A DNA stretch of 64,000 nucleotides from CAVQCJ01 sp963771835. Its GTDB lineage: Bacteria; Actinomycetota; Actinomycetes; Prado026. Both the position numbers and the translations under genes were made by a program. Position 1 is the stretch's first letter. Each line of letters begins with the position of its first letter. The stretch is from contig CAVYVA010000002.1 in NCBI GenBank assembly GCA_963771835.1, positions 124,001-188,000 of the forward strand. The letters run 5' to 3'. This document shows positions 49,097-59,935 of this stretch, in pieces. Below the pieces are notes generated by a model. It was not told where the DNA came from, ran no database searches, and was given only the letters and a program-made list of their open reading frames with translations.

Positions 49097-49969
49097 CGCG
49101 GGGCCGGCCGCACCGACCGGACGAGCACGACGCCGAGCACCGCCAGCGCGCCCCCGACGACCGCCACCACGGTGGGACGCTCGCCCAGCCACACCCACGC
49201 CATCGCCACGGCCACGACCGGGACCAGGTACAGCGACACGGTGCTTCGCGCGATCGAGGTCCGCGCCACGGCCTTGGTCCAGGTCAGGAAGCCGATCGCC
49301 GACGGCACCACACCGAGGTAGACCGCGGCGGCGGTGGCGGACGTGCCCGCCCGCGGCATCTCCCGCACCAGCTGTGGCAGCGCCGGGAGCAGCAGGACCG
49401 CGCCGGCCCAGGTCGTCCAGGCGGTGGCGGCGACGGCGCCGAGCTGCTCGGCGAGCGGCTTGACCACGACGTGGAAGAGGCCCTGGCACAGCGCCGCCGC
49501 CAGGACCACGGCGGCGCCGACCCAGCCGCCGACCCCGCCGCCGACCCCGAGCGAGAGACCGACCGCGCCGCGCCGGCGAACGCCACCGCCATGCCGACCC
49601 ACCGGCGTCCCAGCCGCTCCCGCAGCAGCACCGAGGCGCCGAGCACGCTGAACACCGGGGCGGTCGCGATCAGCAGGCTGGCGGTCCCGGCCGGGACGGT
49701 GCGCTCACCGGTCATCAGCAGCCCCTGGTACAGGGTCTGCCCGAGCAGCCCGGCCAGGACGATCCGTGGCCACGCCGTCCCGGCGGCAGCCGCAGCCCGG
49801 CGAACAGCGCGACGGCGCCCAGCACCGCCGACGCCACCAGCAGCCGGAGCAGGGCGAGCGCCCACGGGCCGTACCCGTCCAGCCCCACCCGGATCGCCGG
49901 GAACGCCGACGCCCAGGTCAGCACCGTGACGGCGAGGGCCGCGTCACCGACCCGGTCAGACTTGCTCAT
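48994..49969 (-). CDS. EamA/DMT-family transporter, two frame breaks
   Basis: About 324 residues with ten membrane segments when read across two one-base losses (near 49775 and 49570). The N-terminus SKSDRVGDAALAVTVLTWASAFPAIRVGLDGYGPW and the repeated second half (AAVVLAAALCQGLFHVVVKPL, YLGVVPSAIGFLTWTKAVA, VPVVAVAMAWVWLGERPT) are typical of drug/metabolite exporters of the EamA type. It is divergent from a LysR regulator 71 bases away that probably controls it. Its C-terminal tail overlaps the M23 gene. The substrate is unknown. Confidence 0.82.
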
Positions 49970-50040
49970 GCACCCAGGCTGACCTGAAACAGTCATCAGT
50001 ACGACTACCAGTCTGAGGATGATGCCATTAGAGTTGCTAC

Positions 50041-50937
50041 ATGCTGGACGTGCGCAGGCTCGAGGTGCTGACCGCCGCCCTCCGCGAGGGCTCGATCGCC
50101 GGCGCGGCCCGGGTCCTCGCGATCACGCCGTCCGCAGCGAGCCAGGCGTTGTCGGCGCTGGAGGCGCAGACCGGGACCGCGCTGCTCGAGCGGCTCCCCC
50201 GCGGCGTACGGCCGACGGCCGCCGGCGAGCGGCTGGCCGCGCACGGCGAGGCGGTGCTCAGCCTGCTGTCCAGGGCGGAGTCGGAGATGGGCTCCCGCAG
50301 CCGCAGCCTGCGGGTCGCGGCGTTCCCGACGGCGGTGCTCGGGCTGCTGCCGGCGGCGCTCGTCGAGCTGCGCCGGGTCAGCCAGGACCTGCACGTCGAG
50401 ATCGTCGAGCTGGAGCCGGACGAGGCCCGCGCGGCCCTGCGCGCCGGGGAGGTCGACGTCGCGCTGGTCAACCACCACGCGGTGCTGGCGCCCGACGTCC
50501 GGGGGCCCTGGCGGGTCGTCCACCTGCTGGACGAGCCGGTCCTGGCCGCGCTCCCGCGCTCGCACCGGCTGGCCGGGAAGGCAGCCATCGAGGTCGACGG
50601 GCTCCGCGACGACCCGTGGATCATGCAGAAGCCGGCCTCGCCGTGCCAGGACCTGGTCCAGCGCGTCTGCGGCGGCAGCGGGTTCGCGCCGACCGTCACG
50701 GCGAGCTGCGGCGACTACCGGTCGATCCTCGCCCTGGTCGGCGCCGGGTTCGGCGTGTCGCTGGTGCCGGCTATGGCGGCGGCCGGGCTGGACCTGACGT
50801 CGGTGGCCCTGGTCCCGCTGCGACCGGCGGTCCGCCGCCGCGTCAACGCGCTGGTGTCCAGGCGTCCCGGGGCCTCGCTCGCCGCCCGCCCGCTCCTGGA
50901 CCTGCTGGCCGACTCGGCCGCGGCGGCCGTCGGCTAG
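50041..50937 (+). CDS. LysR-family transcriptional regulator
   Basis: A protein of 298 residues. The winged helix lies at residues 1-60 (LDVRRLEVLTAALREGSIAGAARVLAITPSAASQALSALE). The periplasmic-binding-like effector domain runs from about 90 to 290 (LRVAAFPTAVLGLLPAALVELRR). Divergent placement beside the EamA exporter is the classic LysR-target layout, so it probably activates that gene when its ligand is present. The 71-base gap contains ATCAGTACGACTACCAGTCT, a possible binding region. Confidence 0.92.
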   Translation: MLDVRRLEVLTAALREGSIAGAARVLAITPSAASQALSALEAQTGTALLERLPRGVRPTAAGERLAAHGEAVLSLLSRAESEMGSRSRSLRVAAFPTAVLGLLPAALVELRRVSQDLHVEIVELEPDEARAALRAGEVDVALVNHHAVLAPDVRGPWRVVHLLDEPVLAALPRSHRLAGKAAIEVDGLRDDPWIMQKPASPCQDLVQRVCGGSGFAPTVTASCGDYRSILALVGAGFGVSLVPAMAAAGLDLTSVALVPLRPAVRRRVNALVSRRPGASLAARPLLDLLADSAAAAVG

Positions 50938-51338
50938 GGCAGGGGACGCCACATCCGGTAGTGCGGGCCTGCGTACCGGACGTCGAACTCCTCGCCCACC
51001 GCCTCGAACCCGAACCGGCGGTAGAAGCCCAGCGCGCCCGTCCGCGCGTTGCACCAGGCCACCTCGGCGCCGGCGGCCGCGCCCCGCTCCAGACCCGCGG
51101 CGACCAGCAGCGCGCCGACCCCCTGGCCCCGCACCGACTCGACCGTGGCCATCCCGCGCAGCCGCCACCCCGGGCGCCCGTCCCACGGCTCGGGCGACCA
51201 GGTGCTGCACCCGACGACCTCACCGGCGCCGTCCAGCGCCGCGAGGTGCACGGTCGTCGGCAGGTCGTCCTGCTCGTAGCGGGCCAGGTCGACCGGCAGC
51301 CCGGGCCGCAGCACGGCCGCCCGCACCGGCAGGACCAC
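50934..51338 (-). CDS. GNAT-family N-acetyltransferase
   Basis: A protein of 134 residues. RLRGMATVESVRGQGVGALLVAAGLERG holds the acetyl-CoA loop (RGQGVG), and EVAWCNARTGALGFYRRFGFEAVGEEF the final strand and helix. The acceptor is unknown. GTG start at 51338 is assumed; an ATG that overlaps the dgt stop lies in a different frame, so the true N-terminus may be slightly longer if a base is missing. It is convergent with the LysR gene. Confidence 0.82.
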   Translation of the reverse strand: MVLPVRAAVLRPGLPVDLARYEQDDLPTTVHLAALDGAGEVVGCSTWSPEPWDGRPGWRLRGMATVESVRGQGVGALLVAAGLERGAAAGAEVAWCNARTGALGFYRRFGFEAVGEEFDVRYAGPHYRMWRPLP

Positions 51339-51372
51339 GTCCGACCCGACCGCCGTCGACGCGCACGCGCCG

Positions 51373-52626
51373 TCATCGGACCAGCTCGCGGTGCAGCGCC
51401 TCGGCGGATGCGTCGGTCAGGCCCGCCACCCGGTCGACCACGGCACGCAGGCGGTCGGCGTCGTCGGCGGCGGCCGCGAACGCCGGCGCCAGCTCGGGCC
51501 CGAGCGTTCCCGGCGCCCCGGCGAGCACCGCCTCGGCCAGCTCGGTGACCAGGTCGCGCTGCCGCGCGTACGCCTGCTGCGCCCCGAGCCGGCCCATCAC
51601 GAACACCGCGGCCACCGCCTTGAGCGCCGCGCACTCGCGCCGGGCCCACGCCGGCACCAGCAGCTCGGCCTCGTAGCGGGCCAGCCGACCGCCGCCGTAC
51701 CCGTCGCGGGTCAGGTCGTGCGCCGCGTCGACGAACCGCCCGATCAGCTGGCTGGTCAGGTTCTTCAGACCGGCGAGCGCCGGCAGCGACCCGTCGTACG
51801 AGGTCGGCCACCACGGCTCGCGCTGCAGGTCCGCGAGCGCCGCGTCGATGTCGTCCGTCGTGGCGCCGAGCGCGGGGTCCACGTACCGCTCGACCGCGAC
51901 CTTGACGACCTCGGCGCGGTCGGCCGGGTCGTCGAGCTGCTCCAGCCGCAGGTGGCCGGCATGCACCGCGTCCTCGACGTCGTGCACGGAGTAGGCGATG
52001 TCGTCGGCCCAGTCCATGACCTGCGCCTCCAGGCAGCGCGCCCGCTCGGTCGTCCCGGCGCGCAGCCAGGCGAACACCTCGGCGTCGTCGGCGTAGACGC
52101 CGTACTTCGGGCCGCCGCCGGCCTCGCCGCGGAACCACGGGTACTTCGCCACCGCGTCCAGCCCGGCCCGGGTGAGGTTCAGGCCGACGCTGCGGCCGGC
52201 CGCGGGCACCGGCCCGGGGGCGAACGTCTTGGCCTCCAGCCGGCTCAGGATCCGCAGCGTCTGCGCGTTGCCCTCGAAGCCGCCGCACGCCTGCGCGACC
52301 TCGTCCAGCGCCTGCTCGCCGTTGTGCCCGAACGGCGGGTGGCCGAGGTCGTGCGCCAGGCAGGCCGTCTCCACCACGTCCGGGTCGGCGCCCAGCGCGC
52401 GCCCGAGCCCGCGGCCGATCTGGGCGACCTCCAGCGAGTGCGTGAGCCGGGTCCGCAGGAAGTCGGACTCGCCGGCCGCGAGCACCTGGGTCTTCCCGGC
52501 CAGCCTGCGGAACGACGCCGCGTGCACGACCCTGGCGCGGTCACGCTCGAACGCGTCCCGGCCGGGCCGCTTCGGCGGTTCGCGCACCCAGCGCTCGCGG
52601 GCGTGCTCGTCGTACGGGTCGGTCAC
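51373..52626 (-). CDS. dgt: Deoxyguanosinetriphosphate triphosphohydrolase-like HD protein
   Basis: A protein of 417 residues. The HD motif stands in ETACLAHDLGHPPFGHNGE, and further metal or substrate residues in MDWADDIAYSVHDVEDA. RDAFERDRARVVHAASFRRLAGKTQVL is the conserved N-terminal motif. These enzymes split dNTPs into deoxynucleoside and triphosphate and limit dNTP pools. The position between dusB and dnaG is the usual actinomycete order. Confidence 0.94.
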   Translation of the reverse strand: MTDPYDEHARERWVREPPKRPGRDAFERDRARVVHAASFRRLAGKTQVLAAGESDFLRTRLTHSLEVAQIGRGLGRALGADPDVVETACLAHDLGHPPFGHNGEQALDEVAQACGGFEGNAQTLRILSRLEAKTFAPGPVPAAGRSVGLNLTRAGLDAVAKYPWFRGEAGGGPKYGVYADDAEVFAWLRAGTTERARCLEAQVMDWADDIAYSVHDVEDAVHAGHLRLEQLDDPADRAEVVKVAVERYVDPALGATTDDIDAALADLQREPWWPTSYDGSLPALAGLKNLTSQLIGRFVDAAHDLTRDGYGGGRLARYEAELLVPAWARRECAALKAVAAVFVMGRLGAQQAYARQRDLVTELAEAVLAGAPGTLGPELAPAFAAAADDADRLRAVVDRVAGLTDASAEALHRELVR

Positions 52627-52636
52627 GACCGAGAAC

Positions 52637-53779
52637 CTAGCCGCCGGAGAGGGCGAGCTCGGCTCCCACCGGCACCAGGTCGTCCTCGGGGTCGTCGAGC
52701 CAGCGGTCGGGCAACGAGACCGGCCGTACGCCGGTGGTACGGCCGCGCGGGCTGCCCAGCACGACCTCGGGGAACTCCTGGTCCAGCTCGAGCGCGGACA
52801 GCAGCGCGTCGAGCTCGGCGAGCGACCCCACCATCCCGAGCGCCTGCCGGGCAGCGGAACCCACCCGGAAGCCCTTGAGGTACCAGGCGACGTGCTTGCG
52901 GAAGTCGCGGCAGCCCCGGCCCTCGTCGCCGAGCGCCTCGGCGAGCAGCTCGGCGTGCCGTCGCATGACCCGGGCCACCTGCGCCAGCCCCGGGCGGGCC
53001 ACGTCCCCGGGCCGACCCTCGAACGCCGCGGCGAGGTCGCCGAACAGCCACGGGCGGCCCAGGCATCCGCGGCCGACCACCACGCCGTCGCAGCCGGTGC
53101 GCTCGACCATCCGGACCGCGTCGGACGCCTCCCACAGGTCGCCGTTGCCCAGGACCGGGATGTCCAGCGCAGCCTTGAGCTCCCCGATCGAGTCCCAGTC
53201 GGCGCGGCCGGAGTACAGCTGCGCGGCGGTCCGGCCGTGCAGGGCCACCCAGGTGGCCCCCGCGTCCTGCGCGATCCGGCCGGCGTCCAGGAAGGTCAGG
53301 TGGTCCTCGTCGATCCCCTTGCGCATCTTCACCGTGACGGGCAACGGGCCGGCCGCGCCGACGGCCGCGCCGACGATCGAGCCGAACAGCCGCCGCTTGT
53401 ACGGCAGCGCGCTGCCGCCGCCCTTGCGGGTCACCTTGGGCACCGGGCAGCCGAAGTTCAGGTCGACGTGGTCGGCGAGACCCTCGTCGACCACCATCCG
53501 GACGGCGGCGCCGACCACGTCCGGGTCGATGCCGTACAGCTGCAACGAGCGCGGCGCCTCGTCCGGCGCGAACGCGACCATCCGCAGCGTCTCCCGGTCG
53601 CGCTCGACCAGGGCGCGCGAGGTGACCATCTCGGACACGTACAGGCCGGCGCCGTACTCGCGGCACAGCCGGCGGAACGCGACGTTGGTGATCCCGGCCA
53701 TCGGGGCCAGCACGACCGGCGGCCACACCCGGTGCCCGCCGAGGGCGAGCGGGCCGGCCACCCGCTGCTGGTCGTTCAC
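52637..53779 (-). CDS. dusB: tRNA-dihydrouridine synthase
   Basis: A protein of 380 residues, an FMN-dependent TIM-barrel enzyme that reduces uridine in the tRNA D-loop. VVLAPMAGITNVAFRRLCREYGAG begins the barrel, DLNFGCPVPKVTRKGGGSAL holds the catalytic cysteine, and LHGRTAAQLYSGRADW and VLGNGDLWEASDA carry the FMN and phosphate contacts. The helical C-terminal domain is present. GTG start overlaps the stop of the ABC permease gene (GTGA), so the transport genes and dusB form one unit leading into dgt. Confidence 0.93.
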   Translation of the reverse strand: MNDQQRVAGPLALGGHRVWPPVVLAPMAGITNVAFRRLCREYGAGLYVSEMVTSRALVERDRETLRMVAFAPDEAPRSLQLYGIDPDVVGAAVRMVVDEGLADHVDLNFGCPVPKVTRKGGGSALPYKRRLFGSIVGAAVGAAGPLPVTVKMRKGIDEDHLTFLDAGRIAQDAGATWVALHGRTAAQLYSGRADWDSIGELKAALDIPVLGNGDLWEASDAVRMVERTGCDGVVVGRGCLGRPWLFGDLAAAFEGRPGDVARPGLAQVARVMRRHAELLAEALGDEGRGCRDFRKHVAWYLKGFRVGSAARQALGMVGSLAELDALLSALELDQEFPEVVLGSPRGRTTGVRPVSLPDRWLDDPEDDLVPVGAELALSGG

Positions 53780-54517
53780 ACCCGCAGGGTGTCACGCAGG
53801 TAGGCGCGGCGGGCCAGCCGGACCAGCACCAGGGTCCAGGCCCCCACGACGACCCACCCCTTCAGCGGCCACCACTCGCCGGTGAACGCCGAGTGCGCGG
53901 CCTGGACCAGCCAGTACGACGGGATCAGCTCGGCGAGGTCGTGCACGAAGCCGTTGTCGCCGGCGATCGGCCCCCACGCCCCGCCGAGCAGCGCGAACAG
54001 CGCCGTGACGCCACCGATGACCGGACCCATGCTGTCCACCGACAGGACGTGCCCGAGCCAGATGCCCAGCGCGGCGAACGGGACGAGCCCGATGAGGATC
54101 AGCGACCGTCATCCGCCCCCACGAGGACAGCGGCAGCCGGACGCCGAAGGCGATGCCGACCCCGTACAGCAGCACGATGCTCACCCCCGCCATCCCGTAC
54201 CCGCTGAGCACCTTCGCGCCGAAGTACGTCGGCACCCGCAGCGGGGTGAGCCGCAGCTGCCGGACCCAGCCGATCGAGCGCTCCAGCGCGATCCGGGCAC
54301 CGCCGGCGATCACGGCCGCCATCGCACCCCACGCGACCATGCCGACCATGTAGTAGAGCGAGAACGCGAGCCCGGTGCCGGCGAAGTCCTTGACGTTGCG
54401 GTTCCCGCCGACCACGACGACGTAGAGGATCACCGGGAACACCAGCGAGAACACGAAGAACCGGACGTTGCGGAACGTGCGCAGCACCTCGAGCCGCACG
54501 TACGTCGAGCCGCTCAC
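53776..54517 (-). CDS. ABC-2 type transporter permease, frame-broken
   Basis: About 247 residues with six membrane segments across a one-base change near 54101-54108. The N-terminal part (YVRLEVLRTFRNVRFFVFSLVFPVILYVVV, GAMAAVIAGGARIALERSIGWVRQLRLTPL) and the C-terminal part (GPVIGGVTALFALLGGAWGPIAGDNG, LAELIPSYWLVQAAHSAF) belong together; between them LILIGLVPFAALGIWLGHVLSVDSM reads in the second frame. GTG start overlaps the ATPase stop (GTGA). It forms an exporter with the next gene; the substrate is unknown. Confidence 0.82.
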
Positions 54518-55446
54518 GGCTGCACCCCGCTGGCCGGCTCGGCGAGCGTCGGGTCACCGGTCAGCTGACGGAACGCCTCGTCCAGGCCGCCGCCGCGAAC
54601 CTCGATGTCCCGCACCGAGTCGTAGGCAGCCAGCAGCGCACGCAGCGCCAGGTCCGAGTCCGAGCACCGCAGCAGGATCGAGTCGCCGTGCCGCTCGGCC
54701 TCGCGCACGCCGGGCAGGCGCTCCAGCTCGTCCGAACCGACATCGGGCAGCGTGGCCCGGATCGTGCGCACGTCCACGACCGACTTGATCTCGGTCGAAG
54801 AGCCGTCGGCCACGATCCGTCCCCCGGACATCAGCACGATCCGGTCGGCGAACTGGTCGGCCTCTTCGAGGTAGTGCGTCGCGAACAGCACCGTGCGCCC
54901 CTGCTCGGCGAAGCCGCGCATGGTCTCCCAGAAACCGTGCCGGGCCGAGACGTCCAGGGACGCGGTCGGCTCGTCGAGCACCATCAGCTCGGGGTCGCTG
55001 ACCAGGGCGACCGCGAAACGCACCCGCTGGGTCTGGCCGCCGGACAGCCTGCCGGCCTGCTGGTCCGCGACCTCGTCGAGCCCGGCCACCCGCAGCACGT
55101 CGTCGACCGGGCGCGGCGTGGGGTAGAGCGAGGCCATCATCGTGATCAGCTCGCGGACCGACAGCTGCTGGATCACCCCGCCGGTCTGCAGCATCGCACC
55201 GACCGACCCGGCCGCGATCGCGTCGGCCGGCGTGCCGCCGAACAGCCGGACCGCGCCCGCGTCGGCCCGGCCGAGCCCGAGCAGGATGTCGATCGTCGTG
55301 GACTTCCCGGCCCCGTTCGGCCCGAGCAGCGCCACGACCTCCCCCGCCGCCACGGCGAGGTCGACGCCGTCGACGGCCTTCGTCTCGCCGTACGCCTTGT
55401 GCAGGCCGACCAGCTCGATCGCCGGGGCGGGGCTCGATGTGCTCAC
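54514..55446 (-). CDS. ABC transporter ATP-binding protein (ABC-2 exporter)
   Basis: A protein of 310 residues. Walker A LLGPNGAGKSTT, signature RLSGGQTQRVR, Walker B LMVLDEPTASLD and the switch histidine FATHYLEEAD are all intact. The DrrA-like C-terminal extension of about 80 residues (RATLPDVGSDELERLPGVREAE) is typical of drug or lipid exporters. GTG start at 55446. It is paired with the permease encoded next. Confidence 0.93.
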   Translation of the reverse strand: MSTSSPAPAIELVGLHKAYGETKAVDGVDLAVAAGEVVALLGPNGAGKSTTIDILLGLGRADAGAVRLFGGTPADAIAAGSVGAMLQTGGVIQQLSVRELITMMASLYPTPRPVDDVLRVAGLDEVADQQAGRLSGGQTQRVRFAVALVSDPELMVLDEPTASLDVSARHGFWETMRGFAEQGRTVLFATHYLEEADQFADRIVLMSGGRIVADGSSTEIKSVVDVRTIRATLPDVGSDELERLPGVREAERHGDSILLRCSDSDLALRALLAAYDSVRDIEVRGGGLDEAFRQLTGDPTLAEPASGVQP

Positions 55447-55513
55447 GCCCCCACCTTTACCCGGTGGGCCGCCGCAGACCAACTCGGCGCACCGGGATGC
55501 GTACGCTGCGGCC

Positions 55514-56609
55514 ATGGTCGACCTCTCCACGCTGGAGCAGCAGGCCGCGCGGCAGCTGGACGCGACGGTGATGGACTACTTCCGCGGCGGCGCCGACGAG
55601 GAGACCACGGTCGCCGACAACGTCGCCGCCTGGCAGCGGCTGCGCCTGCGGCCGCACGTGCTCAGGGACGTGTCGACCGTCGCGGTCGCCACGACCGTGC
55701 TCGGCACTGCCGGTGCGCTCTCCGGTCCTGGTCGCGCCGACCGCCTTCCACGAGCTCGCCGACCCGGGCGGCGAGTCGGCGACGGCCCGGGCGGCCTCGG
55801 CCTGCGGGACGGTGATGGTCGTCTCGACGTTCGCCACGCAGACACTGGAGACGGTCGCCGCCGCGGCGCCGGGCGCGAGCCGGTGGTTCCAGCTCTACGT
55901 GCACAAGGACCGCGGCTGGACCCGAGAGCTGGTCGACCGCGCCGTCGCGGCGGGGTACCGGGCGATCGTCCTCACGGTCGACTTCCCGGTGCTCGGCTTC
56001 CGCCGGCGGGACGAGCGCAACCGCTTCGCGCTGCCGCCCAACGTCGTGCTCGCCCACTCCCCCGAGGCGTCGCCGCGGCATGCCGACGGCGAGCCCGCCG
56101 GCTCGGCGCTGGCGGCGCACGCGCGCAACGCGGTCGACCCGGCTGTCACCTTCGACGACATCGGCTGGCTGCGCGAGGTCTCCGGGCTGCCCGTGGTCGC
56201 CAAGGGGGTGCTGCGCGGCGACGACGCCGCCGCCTGCGTCGCCGCCGGCGCCGCCGCCGTGTCGGTGTCGAACCACGGCGGCCGGCAGCTGGACGGCGCC
56301 GTCGCCACCGCAGACGCGCTGCCCGAGGTGGTCGACGCGGTCGCCGCCGCCGGTGCACAGGCCGAGGTGTACGTCGACGGCGGGATCCGCTCCGGCGTGG
56401 ACGTGCTGCGCGCGCTGGCGCTCGGTGCCCGCGCCGTGATGGTGGGCCGGCCGGTGGTCTACGGACTCGCGCTCGACGGCGAGGCCGGCGTGCGGGACGT
56501 CCTGGAGACGCTCGCCGACGAGCTCGTCCGCGCGATGGCCCTGTGCGGCGCCCCCGACCTCGCGGCGCTGGACCGTGACCTGCTCGCCGCCGGTCCGCGG
56601 CCGTGCTGA
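55514..56609 (+). CDS. FMN-dependent alpha-hydroxy acid dehydrogenase/oxidase, frame-broken
   Basis: About 364 residues read across a one-base loss near 55706. The N-terminus (LEQQAARQLDATVMDYFRGGADEETT) and LRPHVLRDVSTVAVATTVLGT join RSPVLVAPTAFHELADPGGE in the second frame. FMN-contact and catalytic residues are seen in WFQLYVHKDRGWTRELVDRA, the active histidine in VSVSNHGGRQLDG, and EVYVDGGIRSGVDVLRALALGARAVMVGRP. It oxidises lactate, glycolate or a related acid; the preference is not predictable. Confidence 0.86.
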
Positions 56610-57445
56610 GGCCGGTCACCGCCACCCGCTACGTGACACCGCTGCGCGAGGGCGGGTCGCTCCCCGGGCTGATGGAGGCCGACGACCTCGGCACGTACGT
56701 GGTCAAGTTCCACGGTGCCGGCCAGGGACGGAAGGCGCTCGTCGCCGAGGTGATCTGCGCCCACCTGGCCCGCGGGCTCGGGCTGCTCGTACCCGACCTC
56801 GTGACCGTCGAGGTCGATGCGGCGCTGGCTCCGGGTGAGCCGGACCAGGAGGTCCAGGACCTGCTGCGGGCCAGCGGCGGGACGAACCTCGGTGTCGACT
56901 ACCTGCCCGGCGCGCTGGACTTCGACCCGGCGGCGTTCGGCGTCGACGCCGCCCTGGCCGGACGGGTGGTCTGGTTCGACGCGCTGGTCCAGAACGCCGA
57001 CCGGTCCTGGCGCAACCCCAACCTCCTGTACTGGCACGGCCGGCTGCACCTCATCGACCACGGCGCGACGCTGACGTTCCAGCACCGGTGGTCCGCGGTC
57101 GCCGACCCGGCCCGCGGGTACGACGTGCGCGACCACGCGCTGGTGGAGGCGGGTGCCGACGTCGCCGGCGCCGACGCGGCGTTGGCCCCGTTGGTGACCG
57201 AGGCGCTGCTGACCGCCGCCGTGGGCGACGTCCCCGACGTCTGGCTGGTCGACGACCCGGACCTCGGCGGGCCCGGACAGGTGCGTGCTGCCTTCGTCGA
57301 GCGGCTGCTGCTGCGGCTGGGTACGCGCGATCGCTGGCTGCCCGAGCTGGTCGCCTCGGCCGGCCGGCGCGGCGCAGACCGAGTGACTCGGGTGGCGCGC
57401 AGCGCGCGGCCGGCCTGGCTCAGCGGGCCGGGGGTCGCGTCGTGA
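56603..57445 (+). CDS. HipA-like kinase-fold protein
   Basis: A protein of 280 residues. GTYVVKFHGAGQGRKALVAEVICAHLARGLGL holds a possible nucleotide-binding lysine. DALVQNADRSWRNPNLL is the catalytic loop (N-A-D-R, then N), and HLIDHGATLTF the metal-binding D-H-G. This is the actinobacterial HipA-like family, smaller than E. coli HipA (440 residues). GTG start overlaps the end of the oxidase gene. The DUF3037 gene follows with a GTGA overlap. Whether it phosphorylates a target or acts as a toxin is unknown. Confidence 0.83.
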   Translation: MLRPVTATRYVTPLREGGSLPGLMEADDLGTYVVKFHGAGQGRKALVAEVICAHLARGLGLLVPDLVTVEVDAALAPGEPDQEVQDLLRASGGTNLGVDYLPGALDFDPAAFGVDAALAGRVVWFDALVQNADRSWRNPNLLYWHGRLHLIDHGATLTFQHRWSAVADPARGYDVRDHALVEAGADVAGADAALAPLVTEALLTAAVGDVPDVWLVDDPDLGGPGQVRAAFVERLLLRLGTRDRWLPELVASAGRRGADRVTRVARSARPAWLSGPGVAS

Positions 57446-57882
57446 CCGGGCGGCGGGAGATCTTCGAGTACGCGGTCCTGCGGGTGGTGCCGCGGGTGGA
57501 CCGGGGCGAGTCGATCAACGCCGGCCTGCTGCTGTGGTGCAAGCAGCTCGGCTACCTCGGCGCCCGCGTGCACCTCGACCACGCCCGGCTGCTGGCCCTG
57601 GACCCGACGGCGGACGCCGGCGCGGTTGAGGCCGCCCTGCGGGCCGCGTGCGACCTGGCCCCGGGGCCTGGCCCCGACGCCGGCGCGGCTGCCCTGGACG
57701 AGGTGGGGCGCACCTTCCGCTGGCTGACCTCCCCGCGCAGCACCGTGGTGCAGCCGGGTCCGGTGCACACCGGGCTCACCGACGACCCGGCCGCCGAGGC
57801 CGACCGGCTGTTCCGGCTGCTGGTGCTGCCGGTCGACGCCGGTCCGCAGGCCACCCGGGGCACCCCTGGTCCAGGCGGGTGA
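57442..57882 (+). CDS. DUF3037-like partner of the HipA-like protein
   Basis: A protein of 146 residues. FEYAVLRVVPRVDRGESINAGLLLWC is the family signature, followed by LGARVHLDHARLLALDP and a C-terminal part with FRWLTSPRSTVVQPGPVHTG. DUF3037 genes are repeatedly found beside HipA-like genes, here with overlapping stop and start codons (GTGA). The pair resembles a toxin-antitoxin or kinase-regulator unit, although DUF3037 has no DNA-binding motif. Function unknown. Confidence 0.83.
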   Translation: MTGRREIFEYAVLRVVPRVDRGESINAGLLLWCKQLGYLGARVHLDHARLLALDPTADAGAVEAALRAACDLAPGPGPDAGAAALDEVGRTFRWLTSPRSTVVQPGPVHTGLTDDPAAEADRLFRLLVLPVDAGPQATRGTPGPGG

Positions 57883-57932
57883 CGCGCGCCCGAGGTGCGG
57901 AACCCCGACGGCGGTCCGGCCGTCCCACGGCC

Positions 57933-58467
57933 ATGAGGACCAGGTCGCGGACCACTGCCGGGCTGCTCGGCGGGCTGGCTGCGCTGACGCTGACGGTGCT
58001 CACGGTGCTTTCAGTGGCCGGGTGCGCCGCACCCTCCCGGAGGCGGGCCGGGAAGCACGCCGTCCAGCCCGCCGCAGCCGGGCGGGTTGCGCGGGACCGA
58101 GGTCGTCGCGGTCGAGTGCAAGGCGGCGATCGCGCAGCCGGACGGGGCGCAGGCCCGCACGCTGCCCGGTGCGCCCGCACGCATCGTCATCTGCCCGCTT
58201 CCCATGCCCAACGCCGCCGGTCCGCCGGTCGACCTGCGCCCGGCACCGCCGGCGCTGGTGCAGGCCCTGTCGCTGCCGGACGCGCCCAAGCCGACCGGTC
58301 AGTACGCCTGCCCGGCCTACGCCGACGTCCCGCGGCTGATCTACGCGGAGCTGGCCGACGGGTCGCTGTACCTGCTGCACATCCCGGTCGACGAGTGCTC
58401 GCACTACCTGGGTGCCGCGCTGAAGGTCATCGCCGAGTACGCCCACGACGGACCGGTCGTGAGCTAG
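57933..58467 (+). CDS. Secreted or lipid-anchored protein, frame-broken
   Basis: About 177 residues across an extra base near 58035-58038. A signal with lipobox character (LTLTVLTVLSVAGC) is followed, after the frame is restored, by a Gly/Ser/Pro spacer and a cysteine-containing domain (GTEVVAVECKAAIAQPDGA, YACPAYADVPRLIYAELADGSLYLLHIPVDECSHYLGAAL). Four cysteines in the mature part could form disulfides. No family was recognised. It faces glyS. Confidence 0.65.
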
Positions 58468-58498
58468 GACGCCGGGGAGCGGCCCTGCCGGCCACGGG

Positions 58499-59893
<1,395 letters not shown>

Positions 59894-59935
59894 CCGGCTG
59901 GCTGTCGGCGGGTCTGTGCTGGGTCTACGGCGGCT

